Assembly (NCBI GenBank): GCA_050084515.1
Contig: CM114273.1
Coordinates: 21,452,001 to 21,516,000 of the forward strand
Length of the DNA: 64,000 nt
Reading direction: 5' to 3'
Origin: Blasia pusilla
Taxonomy: Eukaryota > Marchantiophyta > Marchantiopsida > Blasiales
How positions within the stretch are numbered: the first letter of the stretch is position 1; each line of letters opens with the position of its first letter. The notes under the pieces were generated by a model. It was not told where the DNA came from and made no database searches. It saw nothing but the letters and a program-made list of their open reading frames with translations. Shown in pieces: positions 42,198 through 52,705 of this stretch. The position numbers and the translations under genes are program-made.

Positions 42198-44354
42198 TAA
42201 ACATTCTCATTCCCATTTTTATTCTTATTCTCAATCTCCACCTGGTAGAATAACATGGGAATGGATAAGTATGTGAAACTCACTTGTGGCAATCATCTAG
42301 TGGCCCTTCCTCAATAAAAAATAACTCGATTGCAAGCTCGTGAGTCTTACATACCAGTGGATGAAAATTTCCTCACTATGCGATTTCTTCTCCAAATTGG
42401 AACTATCTTTGTTGGATGTTAGGGTGGACGGTACGGAGGACGCTGTAGGTGAGACAGTCCAACCAGTGATACCAAACTGTAAAGTATGGAATCTCCTACC
42501 TCTAAAAAATGGTCAATACAGAGTTTATGGCTTGCCTCTGAATTCCTCTATTTCCCAAGTAGACGGTTCGGATTTTCCTAGTGCACCGAGCTCTACGTTT
42601 GCCACTCCCAGCTTAGTAGATCCGGCATCGACTCCAACTTCACACGTTCGTAACAATGTTGTACTTCCTGAAGACATTCCGGATGTCGTCAACATGAGTG
42701 GATCTGTCGGACACCAACTGGGCCCTGTGTCTTCCTACTCGTTCCCCTTGGGAGTATTAAGCAATAGTTTGTTGTCGTCTCTGCCCTTTTAAATATTCAA
42801 GCACATTCTTGTTGACAAGTTGCCGCCCACGTAGGATGGTAATTGCATATTTTAGTTGCTTCCACTTGCTGGTCCTGCTCAAAAGAAAGATGGGAAACAA
42901 TTGAAGGGTATGGACAGAAAGTGTGATTGTCATCGACGGTGCAAGCTTCAACGGACTTGTGCTTCATTTCCAGATGGTCCTTGGATTGTTTCTCGCCGCC
43001 AATGCGTTGGAGCCTTGGAGTGTAGAAGTCCAGGGTGCAACGAGCGGGTCAATACGTCGCAATTTTCCCCCAAGAATGAAGAACTCCATATGAGGCCGGT
43101 GCCATCATACCGCCGGGAGGCCATCAATGTCCTCATTGTCAAGCATCCCCTTTTTGCGTTGGAGCATGTCATGCATACATATTTTTCATTGTCGACGACT
43201 AAGGTTCCACGTCAGAGTACACAAGGTTGGCAGTCCATGTTGGCTCCCACACTCATCCTATTACCGGTGCAATTCAGAGACACATCAAGGAGGAAGTGGC
43301 AAAGAAAGTGGCTAAGGTATAAAGAAACTCTCGAGGATCAAAGCCTGGAGTGATCAAGTTAACAACAACATCACAAATTTGTGAACAACTGCTTGGAATC
43401 CTCGGGCGAGATGAGATCACGGCTGCTGAGGAGAAACAACTATGGGAAAATCTTGCATTTCTCGCTGATCCTGAATGCTTCCGGAATTTGCTGTGTCAAA
43501 TACAAGTACTAGATAGAAAGACGGCCGAAATGGATGTCATTTCCATAATCAAGGCCAACTCCTTATTTCCATTTATCATGAGATCGCAGTTCATGGGCCA
43601 TGGAGGAAAAGGATCCACGGCTAATGTCTTCAAAATATCAACTACATGGCCGTCGAGTGGCCTCGATCTTATAGATCGAATGAGGGAAGGGGAAGATCTC
43701 TACAACAGTTGGGTAAGCTTTGATATTTGTACAAAGTGCTGAATGGATGGTTGACCATGGGTACTCACGTTTGCGACCATGTGGAGAAGGGACTCAAAAC
43801 TCTATTTGTCTGTGAGGTAAAAGTAGAAGACGTTGGTAGTTTGAAGATGTGTTGGTTACTCTTATTGGAGGTGGTGAAGGAAAACAAAAGGCCACCTCCC
43901 AAAATTTATGGATTCATGGCGAACAATGCACAACATGGGTGGATTGCTATCAGGGAACTGTTATGGGGTGGAGAGGTTCAACTAGAGAGGGAAAGGTCTA
44001 ATGCTTTCCATTGGCAATAGTTTATGACCAGGTACACCAAATCTTGCATCAAGGAGAATAAGAGGACAGAGCATGTCACTCTACTCCAATGTTGCAAGGA
44101 TAGCAAAACCTTGAAACAGGCCATGGAGTGCCAAGAAGAACTTCATGTGTGGTGGAGGAAGCATGCGATTGAGGGGAAGTACAAAGAGTTGTGCTCTTGG
44201 CTCAGTTGGTGGATTGTACAAATGAGACCATAGGGAAACTTCATGCGGTAGGTGAGTTCAGTATTTCGTCCTTTCGAGCTCATGTTGAGAATTGTTTGAA
44301 AAGTTGCAGCTCAAGTTGAGAAGCGTGGAAACTATAGGGATTTCAAACCGCAAC

Positions 44355-45033
44355 ACAAAACAACCCGTTGGATGCGACGGGTTGCCTGAATGTGCAAACC
44401 ATCAGAAACCGACATATTGCATTAAGAATGTTTGTGTTATCCATCGAAACTGAACTGGTTGCATGAGTGTCACACCCGTCGGAGCGTGACATCATGCACG
44501 AGGAATGTTTGTGGAACCGGTTGGAACCCGACTGGTTGAATGAGTGTGCAACTTGTCGAATCCCAATGGGTTGCAAGTTGGATGTTTACAAGGCCTGCAA
44601 ATAGTTTGACCCGAATGGGTTGCAAGCCGCGAGGCCCTAAGGCTGCGAGTTAACTCATTTTGAAACCCATCGAATTCCGACAAGTTGCGTCTGTCTCCAA
44701 CCTGTCGGATTCCAACTAGTTGCGTCTGTATGCGACTCCTCGCATTTAGACATGTTGCGACGGTCTCCAAGTCCTCACATCCAGACACGTTGCATTAGTG
44801 CAAGTTAACTAGAACTCGTCAAATTCCAATAGTTGCAAAGCTTTGTGTGTGGATACTTCTTGCAAGCCAACCGAATCCAACAGCTTGCACAAGGATTTTT
44901 GACACCAGACTGGCCTGCTTCTCACAACCCATCCAATTCCAACGGGTTGCAGTAGCAGGTTCCTGGGTGCCAAGTTGTAGTAAAAGGTTACTGGGACATT
45001 CCAAGGATGTCTCCGACTTGCAACCCGTTGTCA
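44355..45033. repeat. Palindrome cluster d, in the transposase gene gap, copy 1
   Basis: About fourteen degraded palindromes follow the DDE-like exon, for example at 44360, 44396, 44550, 44664, 44699 and 44925. The cluster is cut at 45033 by insertion of the 1.25-kb repeat and resumes at 46325. It is probably intronic, since coding resumes at about 46.58 kb. Confidence 0.8.
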
Positions 45034-46277
45034 TGTCGAGAGTCTTTCTTCGAGCAAGGGCGGGCCTTCTAGCTGCGGTAGATGGGGTCGATGCAAGGTG
45101 AACTCTCTTATAAGTTCTCCTTTTTCAATACAAAATTATGATGTTCACTCTCCATTCTCTTACGACAGGTATCACAAATGGAAGTGCCGAGGCGATAACT
45201 TCTTCGTAACATCGGACCCCAAAATTCCTAACTATAAAATCCCTATAAACTATTTTACGGTTGTACACGAGGAAGATAGCACAACTAGTGTTAAACCTTA
45301 CTTGAGCAGGCCTATTGATATCCATGGATCGCTATATAAGGACATACAAAGTAAAATCCTATGTCCTTCCATATGTGATGATAGGAAGAATCACCGGAGT
45401 TGGAGATTGCATGACCTGGTTCATGAACGCCTCCCCAAAGTGATAAACTAAATAGCGAGTGAACCAGTGCCTATCTACAAAGAGTACCTTGACATAGTAA
45501 GGATTGAGGAAAGGAAAGTCCGGCACAGTTCGTGCTCCACCCCTATCCATGCTTGACAGACATTCTCTACTTTCCTCAAGAATGGGTTTTGGCGGAGTTA
45601 TTCTCCCAAGAGAGGTAATCCACTCTCATTGGGAAAGTAACAAGCCAAAACATCCGCTATTTTAGTATGACTAAACTCCTCTACGGTGACAAACCTCTCA
45701 TCCCCACACACACACACACACCACTCTAAAAACCTCTCAAAGAATAGTCCATGGTCAAGTTACTCTCCCAAGAGGGGTGATCCACTCTCATTGGAAGAGC
45801 AAGCGATCCCAAAGCCATACACTCAAGAGAGACACGAGAGACTCGAGATGTGGAATAGAAGGTGATGAACCCTTGAAGGTCCCTCCTCTTTATATACTCA
45901 CAAGGGATCCACAAGAATACAAAATAGAGCTTATCTTATCTTGTGCCACATGGCTTCCTCTCAAGGGTTAGCCAATCACATTTTGACACAAATAGATTTC
46001 CTCTTATCTCTTCCAAAATATCCTCTTTTACCCACTTGATATTTTCCAAATTACCCTAACTAACCTAGCAAGCAACCAAGCCTACTTTTTCTTTTCATTA
46101 AAGCATCTACGTTACTTTTATAAAGTCATCTTTTATTTATTACCTCTTTTTCTAAAGTTGGGCCAGCATAAAAGAGGCACCATAAAGAGGTTTAAACATA
46201 GGAATTTCTTTTTTCTAAGCCCATTTACTTAATACTAATGAAACTCTATCTAACACTTAATGACGAAGGAATTTACA
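45034..46277 (+). repeat. 1.25-kb dispersed repeat, copy B, inserted in transposon copy 1
   Basis: This is the reverse-complement counterpart of 11540-12791. It begins TGTCGAGAGTCTTTCTTCGAG and ends GGAATTTACA. It contains CGCTATATAAGGACATAC (near 45328), two CCAAGAG...CCACTCTCATTGG blocks and a (CA)n run near 45707. Palindromes of transposon copy 1 lie immediately on both sides, so it inserted after the transposon was in place. The adjacent bases give no clear target duplication under the TG...CA reading. Confidence 0.65.
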
Positions 46278-46324
46278 TACTGGTTGATTTTACTATACGA
46301 CACCGTTAAGTCAGAGGCTGGAAA

Positions 46325-46535
46325 TCCATGTGCAACCTGTCGGATTTCGATGACTTGCACTTGGATCTTCTAGCCTAGAGTGATAAAAAATACTTGCAAC
46401 CCGTATGAATCCGACGAGTTGCAATAGGTGGTTCATGGGTATTACAACACGTCGGAAACCGACGGGTTGTAGAATCATTCATGGGATGCCTCCGACTTAC
46501 AACCCGTCTGGTTCCAACAGGTTACTTTTTTCTTT
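46325..46535. repeat. Palindrome cluster e, copy 1, beyond the inserted repeat
   Basis: Four palindromes (about 46331, 46396, 46445 and 46498) continue cluster d on the far side of the 1.25-kb insertion. Confidence 0.8.
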
Positions 46536-48436
46536 GCTCATAGAGCTATTTTCATTCCCTTCTCACATTGCCGTCGTTGCAAGGATTGAACATTCATGAA
46601 AATGCCCTATGCCCCAACACAAGTTGAGCAAAAAGTGTTCATTCCTCCTGGAGGTCGTGACAAGCATGCCCAAGAATTTCACTTGTGGAGGCATGCCAAC
46701 AAGACAAGGCAAGAGCAATGCTACAATCTGCAGCATGCCATATCTTCCTCTCAAAAGGCATAACAAAAGGAAAGGGGCCTTCGATTATTTACGAGCTCAA
46801 TGTCAGGACGGCTGTAAGATTTGGTCATGAGAAACTCTATGTGCAAGCCTTCAACTGGTGCGTAGCAAAAACTCCCCTCGAGCAAGATATCCATATTGGT
46901 GGGGATATTGGTGGGCGTGTTTCAAGACGCCCCATACATATGGTGGTAGAGCATACGAGCGAGACTCGTGGAGACCAGATAAGTATCTTGACTTCAGGAA
47001 ATTGTTGAGGCAACATCGAGGATAGAACTCAATGATTGATTTGGATGAAGAAATTCCGCCCGGCCGCGTATTCCGAGATGCAACAACTTCTCCAAAATCA
47101 ATGACAATTTTATTTCAAAAGCCCTCCGTTGATGGAAGTTCGCAACATCCGATCGCTGGGGTGGTTCAACAATATGGGATTCCGGTCATTGAGGTGGATT
47201 GCAACCTCAAAAGGTAGCATATATCTCGGAGCAATCCTGGACGTGGACCCACTTGTAGGGGAGGATCTGATGGCATTAGGAGAGCATGCGGCACTTTCCT
47301 AAATAAGAATTGTACAAGGACATGATGACCACTGCTTGGATTTTGGGGACTCAAGACCTTTGATCATTTCACGAGGATCGGGGATCAATTGAAGTACTTC
47401 TTATGCCCAAATGAATAATGCGCTTTCCGAAAGTCTTATACGATTGCCATTGGAGGTCTTGGGAATACCCCCATGATTTGGCCCATTGCCGTAGGTACGA
47501 ATTGCACTTAAGACAAAGTGGACAATCTTACAAGTGCCGGTTTCAGACTCGTAGAAGGAGGAAGTTTGGAGCATGTTCGCATTACAGAGACCTTCGCATT
47601 TTGTATTCAACCTAAGATTGATGTCAACATATACCTGAAGAAGGTGGATGATCTCAATCCACTATTTCTGTTCGAGTCTAGAAATGGGGTGAAGAGAAAC
47701 ATAATGTGTAGATCAACGGTGGAGATAGCAAAGAAAATCGCATCAACTCGGGAGGCAAACATGGAAATCATCGCCACACAAGATGTCTAGAGTGGCAATG
47801 GAATAGGAAGGATGTATCGGGTCAGAAACAACAATGTACATTCAAGTGTCACGTGGGTGTATATGGTGCACATCTATTGCTTTCCCACATGTTCTTATGA
47901 TGACTTTGTCCAAAGAGAGACAAGTGGGAAAAGTTATTTTCCTTGTAAGCACATGTACTATGTGTTGCTTGTAGTTTTAAGAGAGTCGGAGGTAGGAGTA
48001 GGAATCCACCAACCAATTCTGTCCCTCAAAAAAGTGCGAAGTATTTTTAAAAAACCACTTTAAGGATGCAAAATGAGGTCTTAGATTGTACTTTCATTTT
48101 TCCAGAACCTTCACTTTGAGCTTGAACTCTATTCAGCCCAAGGCAAATGACAGATTTTTTCCAGACCTTGGATGGAAAAAGTGATTTATTCCACATTTAT
48201 GATTCCCATGATTTTTTAGTTTTTTAAATTTTGTGCAAATTGCAACCCGTCGGATTCAAATGGGTTGCGGAATGTGGAAGAGGAAAAAATAATTTGCGGA
48301 ACTGCCTAAGCACTGAGAACAAAAGTGCAAAATATTTCACAAAAAGGTTTCCTCTCTTCAACCCAACGGAAACTTTCTTCAAATCACAAGAAACTCTCTT
48401 CAAAAAAAAGTATCTCTTTGGGTTGAAGGTAGTTTC

Positions 48437-48481
48437 CTCTCTCCTCTCTTCCTCTCTTCCTCTCCTCTTACCGCTCCTCGA
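48437..48481 (-). repeat. Terminal inverted repeat of copy 1, transposase side
   Basis: Read on minus it is TCGAGGAGCGGTAAGAGGAG, continuing GAGGAAGAGAGG. It corresponds to the left ends of copies 2 (49926) and 3 (51041), which share GAGGTGCGGTAAGAGGAG. Confidence 0.75.
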
Positions 48482-48490
48482 GTATCATCC
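48482..48490. repeat. Right 9-bp target duplication of copy 1
   Basis: GTATCATCC. The gag reading frame continues without a stop from 48491, in phase with the frame that ends at 35524. Confidence 0.65.
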
Positions 48491-49925
48491 ACTAACCACA
48501 CGGAGGAGACACTTGGAGGAGTTGTCGACCCGAGTCTTACAAGTGTGACCAGCCGAGTACCACCCGCATTCAACGGGTTGGTTGAGTTCTTCCAAGAGTT
48601 GGGGAGGAACTATGAGGGGGTAAGGACCGACAAGCTAGAGTTGATTCATGAGTTTCAGCGGAGAGCGGAAGAGAGTCTTCAAGAGGCCTATGCATACCTT
48701 CGACGGTTGATTAGAGTGACTCAAGGTGTGACGGAGGCGTAAGCGGTTCAGTTCTCATATGCGATGCTAGATCGCGAGTTGCAGAAGAGAGTGCGAGATG
48801 CAACTCTCTAACATGTTAGTTCGTCTATTCTCAAGTCTGTATTTTTCTTGGCAGAGCGCATTGAGCTCAACATACTTGAGGAGAAAGTTTTGACGATAGG
48901 CGCGTCATCTTCGAGGGAGAGGACACAAGTGACGGTGTCTCCATTTGTGCCGTAGTGCAATACTCGAGATAGAGTCATGAGTCATGAGAGTCATGAGGCA
49001 GAGGGCTCTGACAGGATACCCGGAGCCATGACCAAGACCAGTTCAGTCATACGCTGGACAACGGGGCTCAGCTGTTTCTTGTTGGACGTGTGGAGGATGA
49101 CATCATCCGCGAGATTGTAGACAATAGAGTGGAGTGCAAGCAACACCATCAACTGTCAAAGGCGGCCGAGGGGAGGCCACCCTTACCTTAGTGTGATCAT
49201 TGGTATAGATATGGGCACGCACGTGAAAGATGTTTCGAGCTCCACCCCGAGCTGCGCCTAGAGGGAGGTTGAGGACCTGGAGGTGGCAGAGGACAAGGTC
49301 TAGGAGGTCGAGGACGCGGTGGAGGTAGGACCTCACCACTTGCCAGAGCGAGTGCAGCACTTGCATCAGAGTTAGATGAGCGGGTGAGGCGAGTATGTCT
49401 ACCAAGCCTATGTAGCATTTGACAAGGCCTAGAAATGGCATGTTATGAGGGATGGCAATGGCTTTGTGTAGTGTCTCATTATTTACCGCCAGAGATTTGT
49501 TGACATGTGGAGGTTGACCAGTTGATGTTTCCCTGTTGGCGGAGATGCTAAGTGAGAGCGATGAGTTTGGTTCATTCTAGTGTTGAGACTCGCACAAGAG
49601 ATATGGCAAAGGTACCTTTGGAGCACGTGCTCGGGATGAGAGCCATAGAGAGTTGGCATCCATCAACGGCTAGAGTGGCGGAGTTGCCAACAAGACCAGC
49701 GATTGAGCGTGCAACTGTCTCACCAGGAGTTGTTATCTTGGACAACCGAGATGTAGTGTTCCAATTGGTTGGTTCATCCCAAGTCGTGTATCGACCGTAG
49801 AGAGTGCTACGTGATTCAAGAGCACAACCCCTTATGTTGGGGAAGGCAGCATCTGTAGCGATAGGATTGCGGAAGTGTGAGATCACTCCATGTCCATTCT
49901 AGATTCAAACTTAAGTGGGAGGCAC
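48491..49925 (+). pseudogene. Ty3/gypsy gag 3' part through start of protease, decayed
   Basis: The frame continues the gag begun at 35103: PAFNGLVEFFQELGRNYEG and LQEAYAYLRRLIRVTQGV belong to the capsid. A degraded zinc-knuckle segment RYGHARERCFELHPEL lies near 49210, followed by a Gly/Arg-rich stretch. Near 49805-49890 is a protease-like RDSRAQPLMLGKAAS; its catalytic Ser-Gly-Ala is changed, with Arg in place of Gly. Several stops interrupt it. The sequence is cut by transposon copy 2 at 49926, beyond which gypsy coding does not resume in this orientation. A second, opposite-strand protease copy lies at 63687-63947. Confidence 0.75.
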
Positions 49926-49970
49926 ATGAGGTGCGGTAAGAGGAGAGGAAGAGAGGAGAGAGGAGAGAGG
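49926..49970 (+). repeat. Terminal inverted repeat of copy 2, transposase side
   Basis: ATGAGGTGCGGTAAGAGGAG continues into a GA-rich stretch and then AACTACCTTCAACCG, followed by GTTGGGTTGAAGAGAGG. It matches copy 1 (reverse complement at 48340-48481) and copy 3 (51041-51180). Confidence 0.75.
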
Positions 49971-51031
49971 AAACTACCTTCAACCGAAATAGATACTTTT
50001 TTTTAAGGAGAGTTTCCGTTGGGTTGAAGAGAGGAAACTTTTTGTGTGAAATTTTTTGCACTTTTTTGCTCAATTATTAAGCAGTCCCACAGTTTTTTTT
50101 TCCTCTTCTATATTTTGGCAACCCATCTAAGTCCGACCGGTTGCAAATTCCATAAAATTTAGAAAACTGAAAAATCAGTGGAATCATAAGTGTGGAACCA
50201 ATCACTTTTTCCATCCAAGGTCTGGAAATTATCTATCATTTTCCCTGGGCTGAATAGAGTTGAAGCTTAAAGTGAAGGTTCTTGAAAAATGAAAGTACAA
50301 TCTAAAACCTCATTTTGCATCCTTAAAGTGGTTTGTTTAAAACACTTTGTACTTCTTTGAGGGACACAATTGGTTGGTGGATTCCTACTCCTACCTCCGA
50401 CTCTCTTAAAACTACCAGCAACACATAGTACATGTGCTTACAAGGGAAATACCTTTTGCCACTTGTCTCTCTTTGGACAAAGTCATCACATGAACATGTG
50501 GGAAAGCAACAGATGTGCACCACATACACCCCTGTGACACTTGAATTTACAATGTTGTTCCTGACCCAATACATCCTTCCTATTCCATTGCCACTCATGA
50601 CATCTTTTGTGGCGATGATCTCCATTTTTGCCTCCTGAGCTGATGCAATTCGCTTTGATCTCTCCATCGTTGGGCTACACATACCCTTTCTCTTCACCCC
50701 ATTTCTAGACTCGAACAGAAATAGTGGATTGAGATCATCCACCTTCTCCGAGTACATGTTGACATCAATCTTGGGTTGAATACAAAATGTGAAGGTCTCT
50801 GTAATGCGAACATGCTCCAACATTCCTCCGTCTACGAGTCTGAAATCAGCACTTGTAAGATTGTCCACTTCGTCTTGAGTGCAGTTTGTACTTGCGATGA
50901 TGGGCCAAATCGTGGGCGTAGCTCCAATGGCAGCTAGATAAGACTTCCGGAAAGCGCAAGATTCATTTGGGAAAAAGAAGTACTTCAATTGATCCCCGGT
51001 CCTCGTGAAACGATCAAAGGTTTTGAGTCCC

Positions 51032-51040
51032 CAAAACCCA
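51032..51040. repeat. Left 9-bp target duplication of copy 3
   Basis: CAAAACCCA, inside the copy 2 transposase exon. It pairs with CCAAACCCA at 52697-52705 (8/9 identical). Confidence 0.75.
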
Positions 51041-52696
51041 GGGAGGTGCGGTAAGAGGAGAGGAAGAGAGGAAGAGAGGAGAGAGGAGAGAGGAAGGGAG
51101 GAGAGAGGAGAGAGGAAACAACCTTCAACCGAAATAGATACTTTTTTTTAAGGAGAGTTTCCGTTGGGTTGAAGAGAGGGCCAAATCCTGGGGGTATTCC
51201 CCGGAGCTCCAATGGCAGCCGGATAAGACTTCCGGAAAGCGCAAGATTCATTTGGGCAGAAGAAGTACTTCAATTGGTCCCCGGTCCTCGTGAAACGATC
51301 AAAGGTTTTGAGTCCCCAAAACCCAAGCAGTGGTCCTCCAATCCTTGTACAGTTCTTATTTAGGGAAGTGTCACATGCTCTCCTTATGCCATCAGATCCT
51401 ACCCTACAGGTGGGTCCACGTCCTGGGTTACTCCGAGATATATGCCACCGTTTTAGATTGCAATCCACCTCCATGACCGGAATCCCATATTGTTGAACCA
51501 CTCCAGTGACAGGATGTTGCGAACTTCCAGCAACGGAGGGCTTTTCAAATAAGACATTCACTGATTTTGGAGAAGGGTCTCCATCACGGATTTGGGACGG
51601 GTCCGGGGTCCCCGAATACCTAGGCGGCGTAATTTCCTCATCCAAATCAATCACCAGATTTGTTCCTCGATGTTGCCTCTTCACCTGCCTGGTCTCCACG
51701 AGTCTCGCTCGGACTGCTCTACCACCATCTGTATGGGACGTCTTGAAACCCGCCCACGCATATCCCCACCAATGTGTACCTCTTGCTCGAGGGGAGTTCC
51801 AGCTACACTCCGGTTGAAGGCTTCCACATATAGTTTTTCATCACCATATCTCACAACTGCCCTGACATAGAGCTCGTAGATCGACGGCCTTCCTTTTGTT
51901 ATGCCTTTTGTGAGGAAGATATGGGATGCTGTAGACTGTCGGATTCCCTACCTGTTGGATTTTTGTGGGTGTAGGGTGGAAGGGAATCACTTCTCAAAAT
52001 CTTTCCTTTCTTATGGTGAGCTTGCTTGCAAGGGGTGCAAGCCATCTGATTCCGATGGGTTGCAAGAGTTGCAACCTGTAAAATTCTGACGGGTTGGGAG
52101 GGGTGCAGCTTCTCGATTCCTCAGATTTAGGATTTGAATGAAGGGACATCAGTTCCTCTTTACTCCAAACAGCTAACAATCTTTTGGTTCAATTATCGTC
52201 TCATGTGTTCATATTTCACAAAGTTGGTCTTGAGCAGACATCACTCATAACCAACATAAAGTTGGTTATGAGGCAATTCAGGGGAGGCCATGATGCAGAC
52301 AACAATCCCTGCAAAAAGAGAGGTTGGCATCGTATCGATGCGCATCCGTGTGGTCCTCCAACAAAAATACCCATGGGCACTGCTTATTGTAGACCGAGAC
52401 AGGCAATGTTAAGAAACTTAGGCTCACATGGAGAGTGATGGAAAATTTTTTGGAGTGGTCTTATGATGTCTATTTTTTTTTTGCCCCTTGGAAAGGGAGG
52501 TTTCTTTAGGCCCAAATGTGGACCACTACCTACTCTCTTCTAAAGATTTCATCAAGTTGAAAGCAAAAAAAAATTTCAAATATGTTAAAAAGTTTTGAAG
52601 AGAGGAGGCGGATTTGGCCCTTTTTTTTCAAGAGAGACTCTCCTCTCTTCCTCTCTTCCTCTCCTCTCTTACTCTCTCTTTCCAGAATACGAGCCC
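51041..52696 (-). mobile_element. Non-autonomous 1.66-kb deletion derivative (copy 3) nested in copy 2
   Basis: The left end GGGAGGTGCGGTAAGAGGAG matches the transposase-side terminus. The right end CTCTTTCCAGAATACGAG followed by CCCC matches the methyltransferase-side terminus. Inside, only about 0.7 kb of transposase 3' coding (51180-51870) is joined directly to about 0.8 kb of the methyltransferase-side subterminal region (51900-52640, matching 62440-63160). The whole methyltransferase-like gene and the transposase 5' half are missing. The flanks CAAAACCCA (51032-51040) and CCAAACCCA (52697-52705) agree at eight of nine positions, and the interrupted transposase exon continues on both sides. 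This shows that the element family mobilised internally deleted copies. Confidence 0.85.
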
Positions 52697-52705
52697 CCAA
52701 ACCCA
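52697..52705. repeat. Right 9-bp target duplication of copy 3
   Basis: CCAAACCCA, followed by the continuation of the interrupted exon (CGCAGTGATTGTCCAATCC). Confidence 0.75.

Larger units (their letters stand above)
42255..48063 (+). pseudogene. MULE-like transposase, copy 1, with WRKY/GCM1-like and SWIM zinc domains, broken
   Basis: The start is ATG 42255 (a second in-frame ATG at 42261 matches the copy 2 start); the opening residues MDKYVKLTCG are conserved. Next come a region with VWNLLPL (to about 42790) and a Cys/His-rich domain at about 42930-43260 (RRQCVGALECRSPGC, CPHCQASPFCVGAC-like residues, HVGSHTHP). Then follow a helical block and the DDE-like core at about 43350-44230 (FVCEVKVEDVGSLKM, IYGFMANNAQHGWIAIREL, SNAFHWQ, then ECQEELHVWWRKHAIEGKY). 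A palindrome-filled, apparently intronic gap and an unrelated 1.24-kb repeat insertion follow. The 3' part at 46580-48063 ends in a SWIM finger, CXCX(n)CXH (here CSYDDF then FPCKHM, the second Cys replaced by Tyr). Stops and frameshifts are frequent. The domain order fits MULE transposases. Confidence 0.72.
35525..48481 (+). mobile_element. Two-gene MULE-like transposon, copy 1, with methyltransferase-like gene
   Basis: Length is 12957 bp including a 1.24-kb repeat inserted at 45034-46277. Gene order is methyltransferase-like on minus (40955 down to about 36832), palindrome-rich intergenic region, and transposase on plus (42255 to 48063). Both ends are GA-rich inverted repeats sharing GTAAGAG(A)GGAGAGGAAGAG. 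The flanks GTAACATCG (35516-35524) and GTATCATCC (48482-48490) agree at seven of nine positions. The gypsy gag frame resumes exactly after the second, which independently supports these borders. A 9-bp duplication fits MULE transposition. Both genes are broken. The same element lies inverted at 49926-63214. Confidence 0.8.

Noticed and set aside
42255-48063. Host far-red-response (FAR1/FHY3)-like gene, since these also carry a SWIM finger
   Set aside because: The gene lies between transposon termini in two inverted decayed copies, with flanking target duplications at copy 1.
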